DNA of 64,000 nt from Labilibaculum sp. DW002. GTDB lineage: Bacteria > Bacteroidota > Bacteroidia > Bacteroidales > Marinifilaceae. Position numbers and translations under genes: made by a program. The DNA is taken from positions 1,364,001 through 1,428,000 of the forward strand of contig NZ_JAKJSC010000001.1 of the NCBI RefSeq assembly GCF_029029525.1, read 5' to 3'. Of the stretch, positions 1 to 9,900 are shown piece after piece (position 1 is the first letter of the stretch; every line of letters begins with the position of its first letter). Below the pieces are notes generated by a model that was not told the DNA's origin, did no database searches, and saw only the letters and a list, made by a program, of their open reading frames with translations.

Positions 1-958
1 CGTTCCAACTTTTCAGCGTTTTATGTAACTCATGTAGAGCGGTAATAGCATCTTCATCAAGCACCTTGTGATGATAGTGAAACCAACCATAATTCCCAGG
101 ACTGTACGTAAAAATACTTGTTCCATCAGGACTGTACCAATTATAAAATCCTTCTTTCATTCGGGAAACAAATAAATAATCAATTCCAGATTTTTTAAAC
201 AATTGTGGTACTTGTAAGGAACGTCCGGGAATATCAACATTATATGCAACATGCGCATCCATTCCAGGTAAATTCTTCTTGATCCAGCGACGACCTAAAT
301 AAGATTGACGAACCAGTTGCTCGCTTGACTCAAGACCTTCATATGGTTGTGTAAAAGTGGCACCCCATTCAAAGTTTCCACTTTTGTAAGTATCTATCAA
401 TCTTTGTTTATTCTCTGGAGAGTCTTCCAACACTTCCATTAGATTTAGAGATTGTTCCATTTCAAATTTGAATTCTGGTTCTTTCTCCATTAAATCAAGA
501 GCAGGAATCGTAATATCATGTACACGTTCTTTTCTGCAAGTATCAGGTACGTCCATCCAACCAATATCTTGGTGAGAAGAAACAATCAGGTGAATTTTAC
601 CATCTGCAAAATAATCCCAATCAGCCGGAATTAATGGCTCGAAGTGCTGTGTACTAATAATATTCTTCTTCCCTTTTTTTACGGTTATGATTCCTGAATT
701 ACCGATAAGCGGAAGCAGAATCTGCATATCGCCATTCTCCAATTTAGTAACTTTTAATTCCTCCTCATTAAATCTTACGATACTGCCTGCAACCCAACTT
801 TCATTTTTTATCGTTGCCTTAACCTTGTAAGTTCCATTTATCAACTCATATTGATACGGCTTCTCATATGAAAACACTATCATTTTTTTCGCCTCCATAG
901 CCGATACTGTTTGCAACAAGTATCCAACAACAAACACCAACAACGCTAACTTCTTCAT
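1..958 (-). CDS. GH38 alpha-mannosidase, N-terminal part (gene runs off the left edge)
   Basis: Translating the minus strand from the ATG at 958 gives about 319 open residues to the window edge. The start is a signal peptide (MKKLALLVFVVGYLLQTVSA), so export is expected. A small beta domain of about 100 residues is followed by a GH38 catalytic start. IVSSHQDIGWMD matches the family's zinc-binding HxD segment, and AYNVDIPGRS matches the segment carrying the aspartate nucleophile. Family knowledge: GH38 enzymes are zinc-dependent retaining alpha-mannosidases. An operator-like palindrome lies 41-60 bases upstream, so the gene is probably controlled by the LacI-type regulator at 10.4-11.4 kb. The C-terminal half is outside the window. 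Linkage specificity (alpha-1,2/1,3/1,6) cannot be read from this fragment. Confidence 0.85.
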   Translation of the reverse strand, partial: MKKLALLVFVVGYLLQTVSAMEAKKMIVFSYEKPYQYELINGTYKVKATIKNESWVAGSIVRFNEEELKVTKLENGDMQILLPLIGNSGIITVKKGKKNIISTQHFEPLIPADWDYFADGKIHLIVSSHQDIGWMDVPDTCRKERVHDITIPALDLMEKEPEFKFEMEQSLNLMEVLEDSPENKQRLIDTYKSGNFEWGATFTQPYEGLESSEQLVRQSYLGRRWIKKNLPGMDAHVAYNVDIPGRSLQVPQLFKKSGIDYLFVSRMKEGFYNWYSPDGTSIFTYSPGNYGWFHYHHKVLDEDAITALHELHKTLKSWN

Positions 959-998
959 CTTTAATATTTAAATAATCAAACCAATTTTTCACACAATT

Positions 999-1018
999 TT
1001 GCCTAACCGGTTGGGCAA
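999..1018. promoter_or_regulatory. LacI-type operator before the GH38 gene
   Basis: TTGCCTAACCGGTTGGGCAA is a 20-base palindrome matching at 9 of 10 paired positions, with the central CG typical of LacI/PurR-family operators. It is closely related to three sites around susC and the regulator gene. It lies 41 bases before the GH38 start codon. No clear TAnnTTTG promoter box is seen beside it. Confidence 0.75.
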
Positions 1019-1133
1019 AGTGTTTTAAAAAAATGCACACTAGGTGCATTGAGAGTTTAAAGATAGTAATTTTCATTTATAAGATAAAAAACACCATACA
1101 TTTTAACTTCAGAAAATTAAAAATCTATTAATT

Positions 1134-1183
1134 TAGAAATCCGTGTCAGTATTTATTATTAATAAAGCCAACACGAATTTCTA
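1134..1183 (-). terminator. Long hairpin between the GH18 and GH38 genes
   Basis: TAGAAATCCGTGT and ACACGAATTTCTA form a 12-of-13 stem with a further AT-rich inner stem. It lies 28 bases after the GH18 stop on the minus strand. The T-tract begins about 10 bases past the stem, not directly after it, so termination is likely but not certain. It could also be an mRNA-stabilising 3' structure. Confidence 0.4.
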
Positions 1184-1210
1184 GGCGACTATGAACGTTT
1201 TAATGCACTT

Positions 1211-3271
1211 TTATTTTAATCCTTGATTAATTGCAGTAGCATAATCTTGCGTTTTACCTTTGTCCGAACAGTGTTGGATGTCTTCATACAACCAAATAAA
1301 ACCACCATCTACATTAGCCTTATCTGTAGCAATTTTTGACTTTATTGTTTCTGGTGAATCACCACTATTACATCCCGAGCCATTCTTACACCAAAGTCCC
1401 AATGAAACATTAATATCACCAAAGTATTGATTCCAACCTGCTTGAGTATTTCCTGATCCTCCAGCATAACACTGCAAGTAAACTCTATCAATAGTTCCAG
1501 GTCTTTCAGCCTCTACTTGCTGATATACCGATTGCCAATATGAGGTTTGAGTATATGGACAAAGACTCACCTTTAGGCCTAAATCATCTAACATTAAACT
1601 AAATTGAACTGTTGATTCAACATCATAAGTTAGTTCATCATCGTAATTAATTGCAGTTGCGCCAGTTACTTCTTTTAGTTTTTTAATTGCTTTGTAAAGT
1701 TTAGTATCAGATCCTATACCTTCAGCATCAATTAATTTCTTAATATTTTCCCAAGATTTCGATCCCCAAGCTCCAATTCCTAATTCGATACGATCGACAG
1801 AAGTAGGAGCTTGCAATAGTTTTGCTAATCGAGTTCCCCATTCTGGATCACCTTCATATTCCCCATTTTGATCAATTACTCCTTTATCATTAAACACCAT
1901 GCTACCATCTTCTCCAACATGTATTGTCCAAAGAATTGCAGTCGTAAAACCAGAATTACGCATGTCTAAAATAACTGCATCCCCTCCTGAATAAAAGCTA
2001 CCACCACCAAATACTGCTGAATATTTATTTGCAGGAGGTGTGGTTGGAGGAATATTCGTTCCTTTAACAATCTCTAATGCATCTATTATATTTTTGGTTT
2101 CTTTATCAACATCCTTTTGCCATTTAGCTTCGGATTTTGCTTTTTTACCACCATCAATTAATCCCTGAATAAAATCTTTAGTTCCTTCAGGATATTCACC
2201 ATCTCCACTTCCTTCAACAATTGTTGGCTTTAAATCTTCTGCTGATTTAATTGCTTCATCCAATTGTGAATAATCAAGTATTATTTCAGGCATACCTCCA
2301 TCATAAATCAACTCAATGCTTCCAACAAATGTAGCTGTATAGCTATCTGTCAAATCTCTAAATTCGTTACCCAAATCAACTGTTAATGGAAAATATGCGG
2401 CTAAACCCGCTTCATCTCCAGTTAAATCTGCAGACATATTATCTGAAATTTGCTGTTGAGTTCTGACAGTATTCCATACACGTACATCTTTCACCATTGC
2501 ATTAACAACACGATCACTAAACGCATAAGCATTCCCTATTTCAACCGCTGCATTTGGGGCCGATAAATGTGGCTTTTCTAAAGAAACCACCTCAATTCCA
2601 TTCACATAGAATTTATGTATTGAACCCGTACTGGTAAATGCAAAATCCATCCATTCACCTACTTTAATAACACCGGCTTCTGATTTTGCTACCGCCCAAT
2701 CATTATTCCCAATAACGATCTCAACATGTCCATCAGAAAATGTTCTAATATCAAAGCCACTTACAGGTCCATTTTGCACACACGAAAATATAGTATTGCT
2801 GTACCCTACTGGATTTAAATCCATAAAATAGTAATCCGTTTCCATGGTGAAAGTACTTTTGGTTGTGTACTTTATGTCATCCGAAATTTTAATAAATGAT
2901 CCAGCTTTTTGTTTGATATAAGGAATTGCTGCGCGTAACACTTGGCTTTTAAAATCCTCTATCGATTCTTGCAATTTTTTAGCAGCCTCTGCGATTGCCT
3001 CTTGAGATTCTGGTGCTTCTGCTATTGCCTTTGCAAGGCTTAATTCTTTTTCTAATTTATCTATTGATCCTGGCATATAAAGTCCAGGCGTCATACCTTC
3101 TTCACTATTTTGCACTAATTCTTCTGCTTCCTTAATCAATTCTTCTATTGAAGCTGTATTTAATATGATTTCTTCTGGCTTTTCATCATCACTGCAAGCT
3201 ATAATGGAGAATACCATTAAAACTGCACATAGAATAAATGGTGACAAAAATTTCAACTTATCTATTTTCAT
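1211..3271 (-). CDS. Surface lipoprotein: FIVAR-LamG-FIVAR-GH18 (endo-beta-N-acetylglucosaminidase-like)
   Basis: The ATG at 3271 is chosen because it gives MKIDKLKFLSPFILCAVL and a lipobox ending IIAC; an upstream in-frame start would bury the signal peptide. The residues after the cysteine (SDDEK) match the Bacteroidota surface-export signal. Order: a helical FIVAR-like segment (about 35-105), a LamG/concanavalin-like domain (about 110-330), a second FIVAR-like segment (335-405), and a GH18-like barrel (about 415-686). The motif INYDDE (D544, E546) resembles the FDDE signature of EndoH/EndoF-type GH18 enzymes, whose D-x-E pair catalyses cleavage of the chitobiose core of N-glycans. The upstream acidic residue of the GH18 signature is N here, so activity is likely but not proven. 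It lies after the SusCD and LamG genes in the PUL. Confidence 0.8.
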   Translation of the reverse strand: MKIDKLKFLSPFILCAVLMVFSIIACSDDEKPEEIILNTASIEELIKEAEELVQNSEEGMTPGLYMPGSIDKLEKELSLAKAIAEAPESQEAIAEAAKKLQESIEDFKSQVLRAAIPYIKQKAGSFIKISDDIKYTTKSTFTMETDYYFMDLNPVGYSNTIFSCVQNGPVSGFDIRTFSDGHVEIVIGNNDWAVAKSEAGVIKVGEWMDFAFTSTGSIHKFYVNGIEVVSLEKPHLSAPNAAVEIGNAYAFSDRVVNAMVKDVRVWNTVRTQQQISDNMSADLTGDEAGLAAYFPLTVDLGNEFRDLTDSYTATFVGSIELIYDGGMPEIILDYSQLDEAIKSAEDLKPTIVEGSGDGEYPEGTKDFIQGLIDGGKKAKSEAKWQKDVDKETKNIIDALEIVKGTNIPPTTPPANKYSAVFGGGSFYSGGDAVILDMRNSGFTTAILWTIHVGEDGSMVFNDKGVIDQNGEYEGDPEWGTRLAKLLQAPTSVDRIELGIGAWGSKSWENIKKLIDAEGIGSDTKLYKAIKKLKEVTGATAINYDDELTYDVESTVQFSLMLDDLGLKVSLCPYTQTSYWQSVYQQVEAERPGTIDRVYLQCYAGGSGNTQAGWNQYFGDINVSLGLWCKNGSGCNSGDSPETIKSKIATDKANVDGGFIWLYEDIQHCSDKGKTQDYATAINQGLK

Positions 3272-3399
3272 AATATTATAGCAATATTGATTTATAAAAC
3301 TCCACAAATAATTTTCTCATTTTGTAGAATGTAAAAAGTAAGTTTCTCAATCCAAAAAGATAAAATCAACTATACGGATAGACTTTAATTTAATAAAAA

Positions 3400-3434
3400 C
3401 AAAGTGCTTGGGACTTTCATCCCAAAACACTTTG
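3400..3434 (-). terminator. Rho-independent terminator after the LamG lipoprotein gene
   Basis: On the minus strand, CAAAGTG and CACTTTG enclose an inner TTGGG/CCCAA stem, followed by TTTTTATT. It lies 30 bases after the stop of the LamG gene and 129 bases before the GH18 start, so it could partly separate GH18 expression from susCD. Confidence 0.65.
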
Positions 3435-3463
3435 CATCACTAATTATAAAAAAAACACACTAA

Positions 3464-5341
3464 CTAATCTACTTTATTCCAATCTATACCTCTCATTTTT
3501 GCACTGTAATCTCCAGTTTTTGCTGGGAATTTTACACCTGCAACTTTATCAAGAGGGAAATACATATGTAATCCTGATTCTGCACCATCAATATCAGCAT
3601 TTAGATCAGCTGTTTCACGAACAACATCCCAAATACGGAAATCCTTAATTGTTCCATTCATTTTACCTCCCCAAGAGTTTCCTAACCATATTTCACCCCA
3701 TCCTGATTCAACTGGGTAACTAATCTCAGAATCCGTACCAACTTCTTCACCATCAACAAAAATGGTTGTAGTTTTTGCTGTCTCATCATGTACAATTGCA
3801 ACATGTTGCCAAACTTTCGATTTCATCGTTAATGAAGGAGCCGTAGGACCTGCATACCCAACTGCAGGATCGGAATAAGTGAAGTTCCAAAGTCCACCCG
3901 CATTCAAAATTGATTCTTCAGTAAGCTCTTCATAACCATATAATCGTAAACCAAAATGTCCGTTTCCGAATATTTCACCGCTTCCGCTCATTTCAAGTGT
4001 CTTCAATTTAAGGTCAAACTCCACAGTGTAATCTCCTTGTGGAGTGTAATTTGGAGTAATTTGCAACCCAATTGCATCAGGATTTTCACGATCAACATAA
4101 ACACCTTCTGCGTCTGCTACAAGATATTTCTTAACTAATTTTAAATTGCTCTTAATAGATGCAGCAGCATTATCTAAGGCATCTTGCTTTTCTGCATCAG
4201 CTTTTAGTGCTACAGCATCATCAATAAGTGATTGTAAGTAATCTTTAGTGCCAACAGGATAATCTCCATCTTCAGTTCCTTCAACAACTTCATCCTTCAA
4301 TGCAGTTGCATCAGCAATAGCCCCATCAATACCTGTATATACCAATTCAATAACTGGTGCAATACCATTCGGAGCCCAAATTACATCCTTCCCTACAAAT
4401 TTTGCTGTATAGTTACCAGTATTATCTGTGAAATTAGTTCCCAAATCAGCATCCAGTGGAAAATATACTTCCAATCCTTCTTCAGTACCTTCCAATTGTT
4501 CATCTTTATTAGCAACAAGTTGATCTGCAGTTCTTACTTCGCTCCAAACTCGGAAGTCACGAAGCATTCCATTCCACGCACGACCAGGCCAGAAAGGTAC
4601 TTCACCTAGAGTAACAGGAACATCAGAATTAAAAAATGTTTCTGCTGGGAAATCTGATTCCGAAATAACTTCTACTCCATTCATATAAACTTTCCACTCT
4701 GTACCACTTTTAGTTATAGCATAATGCACCCATTCGCCAAGCTTTACACCAGCTCCTCCAGTAACATATGACTCATGCCATCCTCCTGATCCAACTACAA
4801 GATCAAGTCTATCTCCAAAAATTCGAAGGTTAAAACCAAATTGTGAACCATTATCACCTTCTCCTGCTGAGAACATCGTTTCAATCCATCCTGACCCTGC
4901 GAAATAAGATTCTATTTCAACAGTGAAATTATCTGCCAGTATAGGCTTAATGTTTTCAGAAATTTGAATCCACGAACCTGGTGAATTATCAAAAATAGGA
5001 ATTGCAAGGCTAACTGTTTTAGTCTTAAATTCTTCAATATACTTTTGTAATCTTGCTGCAGCATCGGCAATCTCACTCTGAGATGATGCATTGGCAATTT
5101 GCCAATCTACCCAAGTAAGAACTTCTTGTAATTCCGCTTTTGATCCTGGTTTGAAGTCTCCTGGAGCAGTACCTTCTTCACTTGTAGCTATTAAATTTTC
5201 TGCCTCAGTAATCAAGGCTTCCAATGAAGTAGTCTCAAAGGTTCCAATTTTCTCATCATCATCGCAAGCTACAAAGGCAAAAGCCATCATAAAAGCAGCC
5301 ACGTACGACAACATTTTTATATTTAATTTTATTGCTTTCAT
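3464..5341 (-). CDS. Surface glycan-binding lipoprotein, FIVAR-LamG-FIVAR-LamG
   Basis: The start at 5341 yields MKAIKLNIKMLSYVAAF and a lipobox ending FVAC, followed by DDDEK, an acidic surface-export signal. The 625-residue protein has a helical FIVAR-like segment (about 30-100), a LamG domain (about 110-320), another FIVAR-like segment (330-400) and a second LamG domain (about 410-620). No catalytic motif is visible. The first three modules parallel those of the downstream GH18 protein closely, so the two are paralogues differing in their C-terminal module. Its place right after susD matches the usual surface glycan-binding protein of a Sus locus; in known N-glycan PULs a LamG lipoprotein also sits between susD and a GH18 gene. 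Ligand is inferred, not seen. Confidence 0.78.
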   Translation of the reverse strand: MKAIKLNIKMLSYVAAFMMAFAFVACDDDEKIGTFETTSLEALITEAENLIATSEEGTAPGDFKPGSKAELQEVLTWVDWQIANASSQSEIADAAARLQKYIEEFKTKTVSLAIPIFDNSPGSWIQISENIKPILADNFTVEIESYFAGSGWIETMFSAGEGDNGSQFGFNLRIFGDRLDLVVGSGGWHESYVTGGAGVKLGEWVHYAITKSGTEWKVYMNGVEVISESDFPAETFFNSDVPVTLGEVPFWPGRAWNGMLRDFRVWSEVRTADQLVANKDEQLEGTEEGLEVYFPLDADLGTNFTDNTGNYTAKFVGKDVIWAPNGIAPVIELVYTGIDGAIADATALKDEVVEGTEDGDYPVGTKDYLQSLIDDAVALKADAEKQDALDNAAASIKSNLKLVKKYLVADAEGVYVDRENPDAIGLQITPNYTPQGDYTVEFDLKLKTLEMSGSGEIFGNGHFGLRLYGYEELTEESILNAGGLWNFTYSDPAVGYAGPTAPSLTMKSKVWQHVAIVHDETAKTTTIFVDGEEVGTDSEISYPVESGWGEIWLGNSWGGKMNGTIKDFRIWDVVRETADLNADIDGAESGLHMYFPLDKVAGVKFPAKTGDYSAKMRGIDWNKVD

Positions 5342-5408
5342 ATAATAAAGTTTAAATGATGTGTTTTGATTTTTTACTAACCAAAACACAATCATCTGAT
5401 ATTATTAA

Positions 5409-6968
5409 TTACAAATTACTATTCATTAAACCACTTGTTTTGGTTTTTGTATCCGCAGTATCCCACCAAAGTCTAACATCCATTCTATCTGTCTCAATTG
5501 TGTTCTGAGTAGATGGCATATTAGCTTCATTATTTAAATGAGCACTATTTGGGTAGCGTACACGTTTCACCCAAGTACCTGAAGCTACTGATGCACTTCC
5601 GCTTACTCCATCTTTTGGTAAAGTGATGTCTGGATAATCTGTTCTTCTAAAATCTGCCCATGCTTCAACTCCATTAGGGAAGTTAGCCAACCATTTCTGT
5701 GTAATTAATTGCTTCAATGAAGATTCATTCGCACCAGAAAGATTTGGTAAACCAGCTACATAAGCATCAGCATCAGTTGCATCAACACCTACATAATCCA
5801 TAGATGCCTCAACAGCCTGCTTATAAAGAGCATTTGCATCTCCAGAAATCCATCCTCTCATAGCAGCTTCTGCCTGTAAGAATAATACTTCTGAATAAAA
5901 CATTACAGGACAGTACATAAAATCTTCTGCTCCATCACCAACGAAATCTATATAGCCACCTTCCAAATTGATAGTCGCAAAATTCTCGTCTGAATCACTT
6001 GGTACAAGGTTATATCCATTTTCAATTCCATCATAGATATCAAATCCAGCTTCCTCTTTAGTTTTTGCTTCTCCTTCTACTTGGTAAGCAAACCATTTAG
6101 GTGCTCGAGGATCTTCTCCTACACTTGACTGATTGTATAAATAATTAGACATAGTCTTAGACATTCTAATGTTATTCCAATTCCAAGCCATATTATTCAA
6201 GTAATCGTACCAACCTTTAGACCACAATGGAACTTTTGCTACATCAGCATTACTTGCTAATAAACCATTTGGTCCATTTACTGCTGCCGCTGCCTCGGTT
6301 TGTGCACGAGAAGCATCAACATTTGAAAGACGCATTGCTAAACGCAAACGAAGTGAGTTACCAAACTTCTGCCATTGAACTACATCACCATCATAAATCA
6401 AATCATAACCATCGTCATAAGCATACTGCTCTGCACCACCGGTGATCGCATTAATTGCAACATCCAAACGCTTTAATAGATCATCATAAATATCTTGCTG
6501 ACTGTTGTAAGGAACTTTCTCTCCTGTTCCAGCTCCAAAATATGGAATATCACCATAAGTATCAGTCATTCTAGACCATGCATAACACATCCAAATCTCT
6601 TTGATTGCGATCGCATCAACATAGTTTGGATCTTCACCAACCATATCTTGCATAGCAATCGCTCTTCTTAGATTTCTTGTGTAATGTTCTCTCCACTGAT
6701 TTCCAATCCAACCATCTACATAATCGTAACGTGGTGAAGAAAATCCAGATACTGTATTCGCCCAATATTGACAATACAAGTCAGGATATAAATTCACATT
6801 TCTTTGATAGTTTTGCAAAACCTCTTGTTGCATTGCATTGAAGAAGAATTTTGGCTCAACTTCTGTCGTCGAATCTGATGGCGTATTCATGTCACCAAAA
6901 TCATCGGAACAACTACTGCTTAAAACTATTAGTCCTAATACAAATAGTATTAAATTATATTTCTTCAT
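5409..6968 (-). CDS. SusD/RagB-family outer-membrane lipoprotein
   Basis: A 519-residue SusD-like lipoprotein. The signal peptide ends LIVLSSSC, followed by SDDFGDMN, the usual N-terminal start of the SusD-like_2 group. The body is rich in helical TPR-like segments, and the C-terminal part has features common in this family (AEAAMRGW, then QKWLANFPNGVEAWADFRRT). Family role: it caps the SusC barrel and delivers oligosaccharides to it. The stop is 67 bases before the next gene start and the start is 19 bases after the susC stop, so it is cotranscribed with susC. Specificity cannot be read directly. Confidence 0.93.
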   Translation of the reverse strand: MKKYNLILFVLGLIVLSSSCSDDFGDMNTPSDSTTEVEPKFFFNAMQQEVLQNYQRNVNLYPDLYCQYWANTVSGFSSPRYDYVDGWIGNQWREHYTRNLRRAIAMQDMVGEDPNYVDAIAIKEIWMCYAWSRMTDTYGDIPYFGAGTGEKVPYNSQQDIYDDLLKRLDVAINAITGGAEQYAYDDGYDLIYDGDVVQWQKFGNSLRLRLAMRLSNVDASRAQTEAAAAVNGPNGLLASNADVAKVPLWSKGWYDYLNNMAWNWNNIRMSKTMSNYLYNQSSVGEDPRAPKWFAYQVEGEAKTKEEAGFDIYDGIENGYNLVPSDSDENFATINLEGGYIDFVGDGAEDFMYCPVMFYSEVLFLQAEAAMRGWISGDANALYKQAVEASMDYVGVDATDADAYVAGLPNLSGANESSLKQLITQKWLANFPNGVEAWADFRRTDYPDITLPKDGVSGSASVASGTWVKRVRYPNSAHLNNEANMPSTQNTIETDRMDVRLWWDTADTKTKTSGLMNSNL

Positions 6969-6987
6969 AATAAATTTCTTTTTTCAA

Positions 6988-9900
6988 TTAAAATCCAACA
7001 TTTAGCGAAACACCATACGTTCTTGTAGAAGGTACTGGTGAGAAATCATATGCTTGTGCCGCATACTCTGTACTATAAGCACTTGCATCTGGTGCAGTTC
7101 CCGGAGTATTCTTATAGAAATAGAATAAGTTTCTACCTACAAATGATACTCGAGCAGATTTTATAGGGTTATGAGGAAGTTTTGAAAGTATCGATTTTGG
7201 AATATTATATCCAATTGCTAATTCTTTCAATTTCATGTGAGATGCATCATACAAGAATTCTTCATCAACCTTTGCAAGTTGTCTCCAATACTCTTCTGCA
7301 GATATCATGACATCATTTAGTCCACCAGCTTCATTTACACCATCAACAAAGAATGCAATTCTACCATTTTCAGTAGTTCTTGCCGCTGTTCCTGATCCTG
7401 TAGCACTTCGTTCTGAAGAAGAAATAATATCTCCACCTTCTTGAATAGAAACTAAAGCAGATACAAATAACCCTTTGTAATCAACATTCAGGTTAATAGA
7501 TCCTGTCCAGTCTGCCTGTAGGTTACCAATTACAATATTATCATCCTGATTTATGGTCATCAAACCATTCTCATCCATAATTTTTGAACCATTAGCATCT
7601 TTGTTATAAACGTTTCCTAGCATATCACCTAGTTTTCCGCCTTTGTATGCTACTACTCCTGCTCCAAAATCATATCTATTGATCTCATCTTTTAGCTTCT
7701 CAAGAGTACCTTCATTCTTCGCAAAATTGAAGTTTACACCAACAGTCAAATCCTTAGTTTTTACCGGAGTTGTAGAAAGTGTAAATTCAATACCTTTGTT
7801 CAAAATCTCACCAATATTAGTTAAGTCACGGCTATATCCATACTCTTCAATACCCTTAACGTAACCAATCTGATTCTCTGTTTTTTCATGATAGTAAGTG
7901 AAATCCAAACCAATTCTATTTTGGAACAATCTTACGTCCGCTCCAAATTCAATAGAAGTAGATAATTCTGGCTTCAAGTTCGGATCAATACTTACATCTG
8001 GTACATTACCAACTGATAAATCATAACTCCAGTTACTAATAGAAAAGTTTTGTGCTGTAAAATAAGGCTGAGTACCCTTACCAACTTTAGCCCAAGATCC
8101 TCTTACTTTTGCAAAAGAAACCCATTGTGGAAGTTCAATCATTTCTGAAACAATTCCACTCAAACTTACCGATGGATAGAAATAGTCATTATCAAAATCG
8201 GTATGTGCTGATGTTAATGTAGATGACCAGTCGTTACGCGCTGTGAAATCTAAAAATAACATGTTTCTATAAGCTACTTGTCCAAATCCATAAATAGATC
8301 GAACTTCTTCTTCACTTAAACTCTCTGATGCTTTAATATTAGATCCAGCACCTAAAAAGAAATCTCCTTCTGATGCTAATCTACCTGAAGTTGCTCTTAA
8401 TGTTTCTCTTGTGCTATTTCTATTGTTAGCACCAACATTTAATCCAATTGTAAAGTCTTCATTAATCTCTTTATTATAAGATAATAAAAACTCATAATTC
8501 TGCTCTTTAAATTTAGACTGCGTTGGATTGTAATTTGGTCGGTTAGGATCAACATTATCTCCAAATAAATATCCTTCTACTGCAGAGAATTGATAAAAAT
8601 CCATACCATATTTAACTTTGGCAGTTAAATCTGATGTAAGTTTTAAATTAGCTGCTACATATCCAAATGTTCTATTCTTCTCATCTGAATTGGTAGTTTG
8701 AGCTTGTAAGAAATATGGATTTCTGTAGTTTGCATTTGCCGTTGTATACAAATTCTCAACATGGCTTCCTCCAATGATATCATAACCAGGAGCTAAATCC
8801 TCGTTGCGAATATTCATTGGCATAGAATTGAAATAAGATACATATGAGTAATTTCCAATCTCTGGACGCTCATTACCTTTAGTGTTAAAGAAAGAAACCT
8901 TAGTATCTACATTTAACCATTTATTGATATCATAATCAGCTCTTAAATCAAAAGTGATTTTCTCAATCTTGTGATCTTCATAAATACCATTCATGATATC
9001 TTTTCCTAAAGAAACACGGAAAGCACCTTCATCATTACCACCTGTAAAAGCAACACTGTGCTTTTGAGTAGTACCAGTTCTTGTAAAATCTTTTAAACGA
9101 TCCTTTTGAGCTTCATATGGCATCATTTCTCCTGTCCATGACTCCAATGATTGTCCATTCATCTCAGGACCCCACGATGAAGTTGACTTATTGTCATACA
9201 TACCATCGTTTCCTTGACCATACTTATCCTGTAAGTCTAGCATATAAGCTGCCTCAGACATAGTGAATCCACCAGAATAAGAAATTCCTAAACCTTTGTT
9301 TCTCTTTCCTGATTTTGTTGTTACAAGTACAACTCCGTTTCCTCCACGTTCTCCGTAAAGAGCTGCAGCATTAGGTCCTTTCAAAATAGAAATTGATTCG
9401 ATATCTTCAGGATTCAAATCAAAAGCTCCACCTGCACGAGAAGTTCCACCCCAAACTGAACCGTCTCTTTCGTTACCATTATCAAATGGTACTCCATCAA
9501 CAATCCAAATTGGCTGATCATTTCCTATTAGTGAACTGGCTCCACGAATATCAATTCTTGATGTTCCACCAACTCCACCACCAGACTGATTAATTTGCAC
9601 ACCTGCAACTTTTCCTTGCAAAGCGCTAACCAAATCAGAGTTTCCGGCTTTTGTAATTTCATCAGCTTTCACATCTTGCACAGCATAACCTAGAGCCTTC
9701 TTAGATCTTTTTATACCCAATGCAGTAACAACAACTTCATCAACTTGTAAAGCATCTGTCGCCATAACTACATCGATTGCAGATTGCGAACCAATTGTAA
9801 TTTCTTGTGTTTCCATTCCTACGAAACTAAACACCAATACACTAGTAACACTGGGTGCACTAATTTCATAATTTCCATTAATATCAGTAACTGTACCAAT

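Noticed and set aside
864-1076. 70-codon minus-strand frame over the GH38 start
   Set aside because: It overlaps the GH38 signal peptide out of frame and runs through the operator.
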